This document shows positions 50,515 to 63,226 of a stretch of 64,000 bases of DNA, piece by piece; position 1 is the stretch's first letter; the number at the start of each line of letters is the position of its first letter. Source of the stretch: Vesta saturnalis (taxonomy: Eukaryota > Arthropoda > Insecta > Coleoptera > Lampyridae); assembly GCA_036346205.1 (NCBI GenBank), contig JARFJB010001166.1:12140001-12204000 (forward strand), in the 5' to 3' direction. The position numbers and the translations under genes were made by a program. The notes under the pieces were generated by a model. It saw nothing but the letters and a program-made list of their open reading frames with translations, was not told where the DNA came from and searched no databases.

Positions 50515-51640
50515 GATGATATTTGTTAAGCTAAATATCACAGTAAGAAAGATATGAGCTCAGTTTAAAAGTGAAATTAAACAAATATTATGTTATAAAC
50601 TTACATAATAATGTGATTAGGAAGTGTTATAACTTAAATTAACGTTCTGGGTGTAATTTAAGCAGAAAAGTCGTGAAAACAGGTTATGGTGATTTTGAAC
50701 GCAATGAATAAAAATTTAAGATCGTTCATCTGGTTCGTATAATCTAAAATTTTATAATACTGAACAATTAAAATTTAAAATTGTGAATAGACATAAGGTT
50801 AACGTGAATGTTATTCCGAGTGTTGTGTTGTCGGTATACAAGTGAACGTAAATCGATTTATTTCAATTATTTCGTTTAAATTAAAAATTATTTTAACCAA
50901 GTTATCATTGCGTTATTTTAATTAAAAAAAAAATTAAAAAGTTGCAAGTGCATAATAAATTTGAATGCAGATAAAATTATTGTATTTTCGAATAACCTGA
51001 AAATAAATTATTGTATTTATTAATATAATATAATAAATTAAAGTGCTTTTGGAAATGTGACAAGGCGAATATCGATGCCGCATACCTATGTATATTAATG
51101 CTGTAGACCTTCCACCGATAGACTAAATATTTATGCAGCACATCCATAACGTGCTGGTGCGGTAGATCTTCCACCAATGGATCAATGATATCAATGGAAT
51201 TCGAATTACTTCTGAATTGGAATTTGGATCAGCTGAAAGAAAATGTACATTAATGCGAGCCTATGAATCTTGTATATTTATTTGAGGTTACGTTGAATAT
51301 TATTATAATTAATTTATGTGGATGTATGTAAAGGATGCAAGTGAATTATATACTAGTCTGGAAATAGTACAACTACTTATTGATTTTATAGTGATGCAAT
51401 GTTATTTTAAAAGAAAAAAGATACTTACCCAAATTGTATTGTTTAGTTATGATGAGATACACACACATATTCAGGTCAACGAAATTCTCATGCGCACATG
51501 TTATATATTTGCAGATGATAAAAGGTGTTTGAATCCAAGTAAATTTTACACTATTCCAGATTTATTTAAAACCACAGTTGAATTTATTTTACAAGAGAAC
51601 CTTACTTAAATGTTTAATGTTTTTTTTAATACTGAACTAC
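50513..51640. other. unannotated stretch with a 58-bp direct repeat
   Basis: Two similar segments, CTGTAGACCTTCCACCGATA at 51100 and CGGTAGATCTTCCACCAATG at 51158, lie 58 bp apart. A 97-codon frame at 51316-51609 has no known motif. Confidence 0.35.
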
Positions 51641-51700
51641 ATTGAACCCTATCCCGGATGCTAGTCGAGGCAATTTATTTAAAAATAGATCAACAGTAAT
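51641..51700 (+). repeat. short dispersed motif, copy 3
   Basis: ATTGAACCCTATCCCGGAT then GCTAGTCGAGGC and an A-rich tail, parallel to the copies at 19637 and 50258. Confidence 0.35.
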
Positions 51701-51757
51701 TATCATGTTAAAGTGATGATAGCACAACATGCTGAAGTAGTAATATATTTACCATCT

Positions 51758-51761
<4 letters not shown>

Positions 51762-51796
<35 letters not shown>
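51762..51796. repeat. (TA)n microsatellite
   Basis: TA run at the truncated 5-prime end of the next LINE. Confidence 0.93.
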
Positions 51797-53043
<1,247 letters not shown>

Positions 53044-54139
53044 TAACTGGAGATACAAACCATTCACCAAAAATAATGCCTTTGATTCAGTCGGTAGATT
53101 AACGTAGGGTGGTTCAATCTTTTGATTTGCGTAATTACCACAATTTATGCTTAAATTATTTCCACTTAACATAAATAATAAAAAAATGTAACACTAATAA
53201 AATGATCTTGGACGCCAAGTTACTTTTTAATTATGCTCGGAATAACTAAACCGTGGTTTACAATAAAAATTTTATCAAGATGTAAAAATAAAAAATATAC
53301 AGACTGTGTTTATTAACATGCAAAATTTAGAATTATATAAAATATATCTTAAAACTAATTGTAATCGCCTTAAATTACTAAACTATTAGGTTATAAATAC
53401 CTGTTTGAAAAATTTTATACACAAACTTTTAATACCCTCTGGTATCTAAGCGATTACGGAAATGTCAACCAAGGTGATGTCATCTTTGCACCAATATTGC
53501 GCAATATCTCGAAATAATACTTTACGTTGTAAACCACACCCAAGAAAATGGAATTTTCCTTCTTATAAATTTATCTTCATGAAATTGAATAATCCGTTTA
53601 TTGCATTTTCTTGAAATTCAGATAAAATTGGGATCCACATTCAGATCAGCATCAAAAGCAAAATTTCAATCATAAAATGAAAGCGTGCGCAAAAGTAAAA
53701 TTAATTGTGCAATCAAAAGCGGTAAAATTAAAAGTGTAAAAGTAAAAAAGAAAGTGCCTGAAAAGAGCAAATGTTTTAATTTTTAGTATTACGAGTTAAA
53801 ATATATCTTATCATTAAATCAATTGCACTATTCACAAAATTTAGGGGAAACCCAAACAAAGCTTCCTGCATCTAACGGCGTACCACAAGAAGTAAGAAAA
53901 AATTGATGCTTTAGGATGTCAGATGATGTAGCCGTGCGCGAAGAGATTGAGCAGAAAAAACATTTTATAGTGGGAGTATAAACCTTTAAGAAAATACGCA
54001 CTTAAGTTACACCAAAATGCAAATTAAGTTGCTTATCTCATACTTACAAATCATTAATAGAATTTTTCTTCTATTTACAACTGAATGAATGAAGAACCTA
54101 AATTACGATATATTTTAATACAACTCAAAATGGGTTGTT

Positions 54140-54140
<1 letters not shown>
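53044..54140 (+). repeat. third copy of the 1.1-kb repeat
   Basis: Direct copy of 22552-23667 from ATAATGCCTTTGATTCAGTC near 53074 to TTACAACTGAATGAATGAAG near 54077. Shared landmarks include GACGCCAAGTTAC, GTTTATTAACATG and CTTAAGTTACACC. No inverted partner arm follows it here; the next element is a different mariner. Confidence 0.82.

Positions 54141-54210
<70 letters not shown>
54141..54210. repeat. (TA)n microsatellite
   Basis: TA run between the 1.1-kb repeat and the DD41D element that starts at 54210. Confidence 0.96.
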
Positions 54211-54215
<5 letters not shown>

Positions 54216-55942
54216 ATGTAATCCAAAGTAGACGGACCATTCAATAACTTCTTTATTTTACGATATATATAAAAAGTTAAATTATTTTTGTTTACGACCA
54301 TGTGCTACATTTAATAGGGCTATCAAATATTTTTTTCATTTCCGGTCAAACCGGAAACGAACAATATTGTTTTTAAATGATACCCTGTATATTTTCTTAG
54401 ACTATCTGATTCCTCACTATTTTTCTTTCTGTAAATATAAAATTTTATGGGTATTATATCAGAAAATTTTGTTGTAAATCGCAAAAGCTGTTTGAAGGCG
54501 TACAAGACCACTATTTAAAAACAAAATAGCTATTGCCATGGAAAACGGAAACAATTGCTTTTATTATTAGTATTTATTAGAATAGTAAGAAATCTGGAAA
54601 CGGATACATAAACAAAATACAAAGTTCAACAAGTAATAAGCACGTATTTTTAACTACAAAGATGGTATGCAGGAAAATTATTTTATAAATTGTTCAAAAT
54701 TACCACCATTTTGTGCAACACATGCCTCTAGCCGCTTTAAAAGTTCATGATGTGTTGTTCTATGTATCACATCGGTGTTAATTGCATACAAGCCAACCGG
54801 ATTTTGTTTTTAAATCCTCTACATTTTGTGGCGGATCTGCATAGACTAGTGTCTTAAGATAGCCCCATAAGAAATAGTCGAGAGGTGTAATATCAGGCGA
54901 TCTTGGCGGCATTTCCACTGGTCCATGGGTGGCAATTAAACGCCCATTAAAGGTTCCTTTTAGATATTCACTAACAATGTTACTAGTATGAGCTGGCGCT
55001 CCGTCCAACTGAAAGTACATACTTCGTCGCAATGCTAGTGGAAAATCTTCTAACATGGTCAAAAACTCAGTATTTAAAAATGAAGAAATCTTCTTGTAGT
55101 GAGAGTTGTGTCATAAAAAAGGTCCCAATAATCTGTCTCCTATTAAACCGCACCAAACGTTAGTACCCCAAACGATTTGATGGTTTGTATTTAATGTCCA
55201 ATGTGGGTTTTCGTCCACCAGAAACGATTATTTTGTTTGTTGATAACACCATTATTGGTGAATTTTGCTTCGTCGGTCCACAAAATTCTGTCTAAAATGC
55301 CTCGGTCATCTTCCAGTTGTTCCACTAACCACGCAATAAATGTTAATCGGCGTTCGGGATCTGCTGGACGTAGGTGTTGCACTAAATTTGGTTTATAGGG
55401 TACAGCTTGTATTTTTTAATGTCCTCTGAACAAATCCAAATGTTGTTCCTACTTCCTGAGCTACATGCCTAATAGGCGAACGTGGATGTTCTCGAACATA
55501 CGCTAAACTCTGCAATTCTCATTCTTCGTTTATCGGGTTATTTCTCTGGGGTTCTCGATTTTTACTCCAGGAAATGCTCCATGTTGCCTTCATGAATTTT
55601 CAATTTTGTGTAAGTAAGTATGTGGAGGGTGATACCTGTCAGGAAATCTTTCTGCATAGAGTGCGACTGATCTTCGTGCGTTGCGATTACACTCGCCAAA
55701 TATTAACATTAAATCGACCTTTTCACTATTATCCATTATGTAGTTGCCTAATAATTGCATACAATAACGTTGTAATTATAAATGCCGTCACAGCTTATAA
55801 ACCGTTTCCGGTTTAACCGGAAATGAAAAAAATATTTGATAGTCCTATTAAATGCAGCACGTGGCCGTAAACAAGAAATAATTTAACTTTTTTAAGTATC
55901 GTAAAATAAGTTATTGAATAGTCCCTCTACTTGATCGCACTG

Positions 55943-55944
<2 letters not shown>
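54210..55944 (-). mobile_element. DD41D mariner with 145-bp inverted repeats
   Basis: Ends TACACAATGTAATCCAAAG and, on the other strand, TACAGTGCGATCAAGTAG, both bounded by TA. The arms 54210-54352 and about 55800-55944 pair well and include the internal palindrome TTTCCGGTTTAACCGGAAA. One transposase gene lies on the minus strand. Both sides abut TA microsatellites. Confidence 0.87.
54678..55736 (-). pseudogene. DD41D mariner transposase, nearly full length with frame breaks
   Basis: It starts at 55736 MDNSEKVDLMLIFGECNRNA with AERFPDRYHPPHTY and ends at 54678 after QNGGNFEQFIK, a span of about 353 codons, the usual size. The catalytic residues are in LWTDEAKFTNNG, FQLDGAPAHTSN and TPLDYFLWGYLK, with 41 residues between the second and third Asp. 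The HTH linker reads YVREHPRSPIRHVAQEVG. Frame changes occur near 55580, 55390, 55200, 55065 and 54790. No intron is needed at the place where two other copies seem to have one. All three Asp remain, so this is the best-preserved core in the window. Confidence 0.85.

Positions 55945-56027
<83 letters not shown>
55945..56027. repeat. (TA)n microsatellite
   Basis: Pure TA run directly after the right end of the mariner. Confidence 0.96.
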
Positions 56028-56034
<7 letters not shown>

Positions 56035-57153
56035 TAGCCCAGACGTCGTTTATTTAGTGAGTCCTCTGGTTTCATTAACGCAAACTCAACTACTTAAATT
56101 GTATCTACACCTAAATCTTCTTTATACTTTAGCAAATTTTATATAAAAGCAACGATTGTACATCCTTAGCTGTGAGTAAACTTATTATTAACAACGGTTT
56201 GTCGCGAGATTTACAATAAACAAAATACCCAAAACGGTTACACATACAAAGCCGTCTCAAGGTGTAAATTATCCCACGATGTACGGAAGCACTAATAATA
56301 AACGCTTTCCTTTTTCGATGGAAACGGGAAGGTTAAGAACACTTGACGAAACACAACACAAACGGACTATTCAGATTTTCTATAACAAAAAGTCAACTCA
56401 ACATGCCCCACGGAAATTTACTTACGAATGCCACACGCAATCTGAAACCGTTGATTAAATAGTATCGCGATAAAACTCAATTTTCTTCTTTATTTATAAA
56501 CACTTCTCAGTTAAATTTTCAACAAATTTTACGATAACTTTATTATTCAATTCTTTAAAACCCTGCATAGTGATTACAAATTTTCTCATGAAGAACAATG
56601 CCACTTCCTTCTATTCTAAAAACAAAAGTAATGTTCACGGAAAGATGATGTTTTTATACAATATTTACGACACCCAAATATTAATATTCGAGAAAAAATC
56701 AAAGTTAACCACTCTTGACGAAATAACTAAAACTTTAATAAAGATGGTCTGGACATTGAACTGTTTTTGTACAATTCCTAGTAAATTAACTTGACTGAAT
56801 TGCCAATCCATTCATCGTACTTTTGTAATACATTCAAAACCATTTGGTTTGGTTACAGTAACCAAACTTCGACCATTTCTGATTTATAATTTTTTAACGT
56901 CTATGCAGTTAAATAAATGATTCCGATGAATCTTATGTTAAAATGGAGTGGGCGTTGTTATTATAATATTCATTTTGACCAGATACTTGTAGCAATGGTT
57001 CTTTCTCATTAACAAAATATCCAGATGTGATAATGATACATGCTGCGATCAAACCATTGTATTTAAAATGTGAACTAACTTTTTATGTACTTAACACTTA
57101 AAATCTTCACAATGTCTTATATTATACATCATGAAAGAATTGTATTGTTTTAG
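56028..57153. other. unannotated stretch
   Basis: No element ends or exons recognised. The final bases, TGTATTGTTTTAG, form the acceptor of the exon at 57154. Confidence 0.45.
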
Positions 57154-57433
57154 GGACCAATCAGCAATTGGATGGCTGGGACGATATAAACAAAGAATCA
57201 TTAACAAATCTTCCTCCATCTTTATATTCCAATGAAGGAAAATTTGATGATAAGTCATTAGTAGATTATGAAAAAGCTTATCAGTACGGTACCAATAAAG
57301 AAAAATTGGATGAAGCTTTAGAAAATGCTGTTTTAAAATCAGAGCTATATGGTGAACCTGGATCTTTAAATCAATATCGATATTTCGAAGGAAATAATGA
57401 TGATAAACGTAAAAAACGGGGAGCATATAAAAA
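57154..57433 (+). CDS. internal exon of a host gene, possibly a secreted precursor
   Basis: Bounded by a strong acceptor (TGTATTGTTTTAG) and a GTAAGT donor at 57434. The single open frame runs through the exon: DGWDDINKESLTNLPPSLYS, an acidic and lysine-rich middle, then EPGSLNQYRYFEG and a basic RKKRGAYK cluster at the end. The exon starts after the first base of a codon and ends after the second. RKKR is a typical furin or prohormone-convertase site, so this could be the propeptide part of a secreted precursor. No signal peptide or mature peptide is in view, and I do not recognise the gene. It is the most convincing host coding sequence in the window. Confidence 0.65.
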
Positions 57434-57510
57434 GTAAGTTTGTTGTTAGTTATTCATGTTTATTTTAAAATATTGAGCTTGATTTCTGTAATTCGCTTTA
57501 CGATGACGAA

Positions 57511-58147
57511 TTTAATTTACCATATTTTACTCCACATTCATAACGTTATAGTAAAATTTCTTTAAATATACATGGTAACATTGACCCTTATATATCTTTC
57601 GTATTAATGATTCTGTAACTTATAATTTTTTACTTTATTAGGATAAATACTTATTTTTACTCATCGGTATATACTTATTTACTTATCGCTACATTGAAAT
57701 TAGCATAATGATTTATAATTGTATTTTAAACTTTATTACTAATGCCATATAGCGATAAAAGTAGAATCTAAAATTATAACATTTTCCAAGAGAATAAGTT
57801 TAATTAAAAAACACGTGCTTCAAATCTTCTACGTTTAATATAAATAAACAACCCAATTAAATTGGGATATAATCCAAAGCACTACTTATTAAATAAAGGA
57901 TTACTATACGTTCGTTTTTCAACGAGCTTGTCTCGGAAATAAAGTTTTTCTGCAACATCTTATCTCATCATGGTGAGTGGTAAATTCAATAGATTTACTT
58001 TAAATACACGTCAATAATATATCTTAAATTACTTCAGTACTTTTTTGTACATTTTCTCTGTACAATTTTCTGCAACACGATTATATCCACATTATAATCA
58101 TATCGTTGTGATACCTTCAAAAAATAATTGTCACTGAAATCCCATGG
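57511..58147. repeat. tandem duplication, first copy
   Basis: Shares order and sequence with 58253-58866, for example TACTCCACATTCATAAC, AATAAACAACCCAATTAAAT and TTAACGAGCTTGTC-like blocks. It lies in the presumed intron after the 57154 exon. Confidence 0.85.
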
Positions 58148-58252
58148 CGTAATTATTAACAAGAGTTAGCAAACAATTATGCTAGTTAACAACTTGTGAG
58201 TTTTCGATATCTGCACCTTACTAAACATACCAATTAAATCAATGTGCGTAAT

Positions 58253-58866
58253 TTAATTTATTGTATTATACTCCACATTCATAACCTTATAGTAAAGTTT
58301 GTATAAAAATACACAACAACACTGACATTTATACATCTTTCTCATTAAGTACTCTTAATTAAACTATAATTTTCTACTTTCTTAGGATAAACAATTATAC
58401 GGCTCATCATTATACACGTTTACTTACCTATTCTTACATTGAAATTAACCTAATGACTTATAATTATGTAAATTCTATTTTAAATGCTATCTAGTGGAAA
58501 TAACGAGAACCTAAAATCTTTTAAAGAATCAGGTTAATTAAAATCTTCTACTTTTACTATAAATAAACAACCCAAATTAAATTGGGATATAACCTAAGGT
58601 ACTATTTATTAAATAAATGATCACTATACATTCTGTTTTTAACGAGCTTGTCGCAGAAATAAAGTTTTCCTGTAACATCTTATCTCAACACGGTGAGTAA
58701 TAAATTCATTCATTTTCGTCAATCATACATCTTAAATTGCTTCAGTACTTTTCTGTACACTTTTCTGCATAATTTTCTGTACCACGATGATATCCACATT
58801 ATAGTTATATCATTGTGTGATTCGTTCAAATATGGCATTCTACAATCGTCACTGAAAGCACATGGT
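58253..58866. repeat. tandem duplication, second copy
   Basis: Offset of about 742 bp from the first copy and diverged by substitutions and small indels. It has no open frame. Confidence 0.85.
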
Positions 58867-59461
58867 TAATTTCTGGCTATGCTCACATTTACTCACGGCA
58901 ACTGTTAACTCTATCATTTACAGACTACTGATGTACATCTAGCTGTCGCCCATCTCTCCGGAGACATTGTAACAGGTTAGTTGAAAACTTACATCGTTTC
59001 ATCGATTGTCCGTCCTGTCCGCAAGCGGTGCCAACAAATTGTGTAACGCCAATTTAAAAAAATAAGGAAAATGGATAAACTACGAGCAAAGAGATCTACA
59101 TCGCTTTGAAATTTGACATTCTTGGAACTATGCAGAGATGAAGACGTAATACCTAAAAGAATGAAATTTATCTTACACAAGAATAACAAAATAAAAAGGG
59201 TATTAAGGACAAACAAGGCGTTATTCCGATAATCGTCCAGAATACCTGAAAGACTTTAAATTGTACTAACGTAGAACTGTACGAGTTACACGTAAAGTTG
59301 TGCAACAACATTCAAATGACAGTTCTTGACCAAAGTTCAAGTAACAGTAATGAACGACAATCCGTGTTGTTACTAGGATACATATTTCTTTTGCTTCATA
59401 CCCACCTAGATTTAGCATCAACCTCGTTTAAAAGAGTTAACGTGTCTTCAAACTAATGTTA
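58867..59461. other. unannotated stretch
   Basis: Nothing supported. Confidence 0.5.
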
Positions 59462-59862
59462 CATGGTTGGATTTGTTTTTGAAGTGTACTCAAAAATGAA
59501 TTATTATACCGGTTATCCCATTTAAAAAATTAAATTTGGCGTCCCGTAACAGGAAACGCGAGAAATACTGGAAGCCTTTTTATAAGCTTCAGTCTCTATT
59601 GCAGAATTTTACCTCTGCCGTTCAAACTACTTTCGGGATATTGCTATGCAAAATCTTGCTTTAATGGATTTAATAAGAATTAATGGCTATATTCTTATTA
59701 TTGCACACATATGATCATGACAAGTATGGCATTGATGAATTTGTTTTTGAAAGGTTTACCCATAAATGTAATATTATACCGGTTGTCCTATTTAACAAAA
59801 ATAAGATGGGGTCACGTGATCGGAAATGAACGGAAAACCGGAAGTCTTTTTTAACAGATTGT
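59462..59862. repeat. direct repeat with mariner-like phrases
   Basis: 59462-59600 and 59728-59862 are direct copies about 267 bp apart (TTTGTTTTTGAA, ATTATACCGGTT, CCTATTTAA-like). GTTRTCCYATTTAA and a later ACCCTGTATA at 59959 suggest decayed mariner-type ends. Confidence 0.65.
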
Positions 59863-60329
59863 AACATCTCATAAATGAGCATACATTAATTATATTTCAA
59901 TTTAGTATGAGACATTTATTACTCTGCAGTACTCTGTGTAAATGCTTTTATGAAAATTACCCTGTATATTGTAATATCAAGTTGTAAATTTTTTTTCTTT
60001 TATTTAAAGTTTGCATATTTACAATAAGAGGGACACTTACGCCGCAATTTTGTGTTTTGACGTCACTTTCACTTTCACCCGTGCATTTCCCGGCCCTTTT
60101 TTGACGGCTTCTCTTCGGGGGCCATTTCCAACCCCTTTGTGGAATTTTCACACCTAATTAAGACGCTTTTGGTTGTATTAAGAGCCTTTTTCGCAGTTTA
60201 GCCCTTGGAAGGTAGGCAAATGCGTGCGCATACAAAGTTCTGATTAATCCGTAGTCCCCACCCAGCCTCTGATCTCTGATTAGAGGCCTGAGGCTCTGCA
60301 TTGGTTACGGCGGGAAAATTGAAATGTTC
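59863..60329. other. unannotated stretch before the Polinton-like element
   Basis: GC content rises from about 60050. No terminal inverted repeat of the Polinton-like element could be found here. Confidence 0.4.
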
Positions 60330-60720
60330 TAATAAGGGACCCCAGTCTTGTAATACAACTATAAGAACTTGTCTTAGGGCGCGGTACCCTTGGCTGCAAA
60401 TAAGGTGGCTAACGTGTGAGACAGCTATAAGAACCTGTGTTAGGGTCTGCGCACACTTGTCGTGGTCCCCTTGCTGCAAAACTTGAATTTGTTCGTATGT
60501 GGCGCATCTAGTAGTGTATAGACTAATAAATATTTTCTGTAATAGAGGTGGCTCCACCTAGCGGTATATTTCTAGGTCTAATGAATGCTTCCTGTAATAG
60601 GGGTGGATCCACCTAACGGTATATTTTTGAGCGAATTTTGAATTAGTTTGGGGCGTTATGTAGTGTTGTATTTTTGAACTAGCGAATGTTTTCTGTAATA
60701 TAGGTAGTGGTCTCTCCCTC
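60330..60720 (+). repeat. short degenerate repeats upstream of the Polinton-like genes
   Basis: CTATAAGAACYTGTSTTAGG occurs at 60358 and 60424. TTCTGTAATAGAGGTGG-like units occur at 60534, 60590 and 60690, the first two containing the palindromes GGTGGCTCCACC-like and GGTGGATCCACC. The position before the first gene suggests a regulatory or terminal region, but this is inference. A CT run follows at 60713-60730. Confidence 0.6.
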
Positions 60721-60822
60721 TCTCTCTCGTCTCAAATCTCGGTTTTGATGTTAAAAGATAAGCATAATAAAAAGTGGAATACACAGGTGACCGGAGATTT
60801 TTCGTCGGGTGTTTAGGTCAGG

Positions 60823-61470
60823 ATGGTGACAGAGGGACCTTTAATACAGTTTAGGGTTAGGAGGTGGAAGGACAGTTTAAGCATCCTTTTTCAGCAATAG
60901 TAGCGGGCCATCGGGTTGTGGGAAATTGTACTTTATCGTTGATTTTCTAAAAAAATATCGAAACTGTTCTGCCATACAACTTTTGAAAAAATTATCTGGT
61001 TTTACAGCGAGTGGCAACCATTATTCAAAGAGCTCTCAGTGGAATTTCAGAAGGGATTACCTGATATGGACCAGTTTAACGGTGAAAAACCGGTCTTAAT
61101 GATAATTGACGATCTAATGTGCGAAACTAACGGTTTGGTGGTTGATATTTTTACACATGGTTGTCATCATAGGCATCTAAGAGTGTTTTTCTTAACACAA
61201 AACATATTTCACGAAGGACGTGGATAGCGAGATCTATCTCAACACTCATATAATTTTGATTAAGAACCCACGTGACAGAGCTCAGATACAACATTTAGCA
61301 AGACTGATTTTATCTGACAACCCGAAATTTTTAGAGGCTGCGTACCAAGATGCAACCCGTACCGATATCTATTGTTTGATTTAAAACAGAATACACCGGA
61401 TGCGCTGCGCTATAGAACAAACATATTCGGGCCTCAAGGTATTTGCCAAGTATATATAGCGAAAAAATAT
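60823..61470 (+). pseudogene. packaging ATPase of a Polinton-like element, frameshifted
   Basis: Begins MVTEGPLIQF. The P-loop (AG then PSGCGK) at about 60902-60925 is split by a one-base deletion. Walker B reads LMIIDDL at 61092-61116, followed by an HHRHLRVFFLTQN segment typical of this ATPase family. A stop at 61225 and frame changes near 61229 and 61365 break the rest, which still shows NPRDRAQIQHLARL and LLFDLKQNTPDALRYRTNIF-like wording. In working elements this protein would drive DNA into capsids. Confidence 0.72.
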
Positions 61471-61750
61471 ATGATGGTTGACGCTTTAATCGAAAACACT
61501 GATATCCTGCGCGCATTAGCCAGATTAAGTAAAAGTCAACGTGACGCTTTATTGAAATGTCTGAATAGTAGCCAGGTGGAATTCATTTGCAAGTGTGTAC
61601 AAAAATTTTAAAAGGTCGTGTACCTCTGTGAAGTGACCAGAATCAGCGACTCTCTCAACATAAGCACACTTTAAGACGGCTGGCACAGAGAGGCGAATAT
61701 ATAAAAGAGAAGAAACAGTTTCTCATACAGAAGGGCGACGCGTGTAGATA
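61471..61750 (+). pseudogene. small unassigned Polinton-like gene
   Basis: MMVDALIENTDILRALARLS and a cysteine-bearing FICKCVQKF precede a stop at 61609. A second frame continues with QHKHTLRRLAQRGEYIKEKK and a FLIQKG motif. Such a lysine-rich product of about 100 residues with HK..LR.LA and LIQKG motifs usually follows the ATPase in related elements, where its role is unknown. Here the ATPase reading runs into it without a stop, probably because the stop was lost. Confidence 0.55.
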
Positions 61751-62261
61751 TCTACACTTTTCCGATCAGTTACTTCAACCCGCTAGAATAACAACCAACG
61801 GTGATGATGATATTCGAGATTTGCCGAAACGCAAAGGTCTGGCAGACGACAAAATAGTACCAACACTTCCTGTTTCATATAGGAAGCAAGGTACTGATTT
61901 CTTGCGTATACTGAATACTGGCGGTGATGTATTTTGGGATAAAAGGGGTACTGTCACAATAAAAGGTGGGATCATCCCTCATTCCAACATTATCGATCTG
62001 GTTCACGAAATATTAAGGCAACGAAAAACTACAAACCCACATGGTTGGCGACAGTTTGCGACGTACATTAAAGAAATAAATATACCACGAACGTTTATCG
62101 TAGATACCGTAAGACGTGATGCTGCTGTATCACTTAGCATTGAACCGACCCTCACAACTATAGGTGAGAATTACGGTACTGATAGTGAATCGAGGGAAAC
62201 CCCAAGCAGATCCTTTCGAAGAAGAAGACTTTCACTAGATTGGGATACGCGGAGAACGTAA
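61751..62261 (+). CDS. unassigned Polinton-like protein, mostly open
   Basis: Open from about 61821 (MPKRKGLADDKIVPTLPVSY) to TAA-less stop region at 62259-62261. A GIIPHSNIIDLVHEILRQRK stretch and the following HGWRQFATYIKEINIP match wording I associate with an uncharacterised protein found between ATPase and integrase in these elements. The C-terminus is arginine- and serine-rich. The N-terminal part upstream of 61821 seems lost or fused to the preceding reading. No enzymatic motif is visible. Confidence 0.5.
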
Positions 62262-62263
62262 CA

Positions 62264-63225
62264 TGGATGCTGTATACTATGATCCCTCGCATCCGGCTGG
62301 TTTTCGGGTATAAAAATTGACTGCAGGATTAGGAAGCTTATACGGTTCACAAACCAGTCAGAAAAAAAGTTTCCACGAAATATATGTTGTGAGCACCATT
62401 TACGAGTCTGGCAAGCGGATCTTTGCGATATGCGAACTTTAAGTAAACACAATAGTGGATACAACTACATACTAACGGTTATTGATGTGTTTAGCAAAAG
62501 GGCTTGGGCGAGAGTTCTTAAAACGAATCTGTAATTGAAGCATTCACCGATATTTTGAAGGAAAGTGATATTACACCGGCAAATCTACGGACGGATAAAG
62601 GCAAGGAGTTTGTGGCGGTCAGTGCACAAAACTTTTTCAACAAACAAAATATCAATTTCTATGTAACAAATAACCCTGATGTAAAAGCATCTGTTAGGAT
62701 TTAATAAAACATTGAAAACAAAGATGTGGCGTTATTTCACCTACAAAATTCCTACAGGTATATTGATGTACTCAAAACTTGTGACTGCTTACAACAATAG
62801 CCCTCATTCAAGTATAAAGATGCCCTGCGGTTGTAAACGATAAAAACATTTTGGAAGTGTGGAATAACCTGTACGCGAAAGGTTTAGCACATCACGTCAT
62901 CCTAAATATAAAGCCGGTGAACATGTCAGAATCTCCAGAACTAAGTACACTTTGAGAAGGGATATGAAACAAATTGAGTCAGGAAGTTTTTACAATTAGT
63001 GCAGTTTAGTGCACCAGTTTACGTATAGAGATATTAATAACGATCCTGTTGTGGGTACCTTTTACGAGGAGAATTGCAAGTTGTTACGGTTGATAAAGAC
63101 TCCTATTCAAAGTCGATAAGATTAGCAGAGAAGGGCTGGACAACAAACAATACCTGGTCAAGTGGCGTGGATACAGTGACAAATTTAATAGTTGGGTGTT
63201 AGCTTCGCAGCTGAGAAATATATAA
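62264..63225 (+). pseudogene. chromodomain integrase of a Polinton-like element, catalytic Glu lost
   Basis: Starts MDAVYYDPSHPAGF at 62264, three bases after the previous stop. The rve-type integrase core shows the first Asp in a WQADL-like segment near 62410 and LTVIDVFSKRAWA near 62475, and the second Asp in RTDKGKEF near 62590. Where the catalytic Glu is expected, after VKAS, the codon is TAG at 62695-62697 and a base is missing beside it. Further stops follow. The C-terminal chromodomain (QYLVKWRGYSDKFNSWV) is well preserved and ends at TAA 63223-63225. A chromodomain would direct integration to chromatin. Confidence 0.75.
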
Positions 63226-63226
63226 A

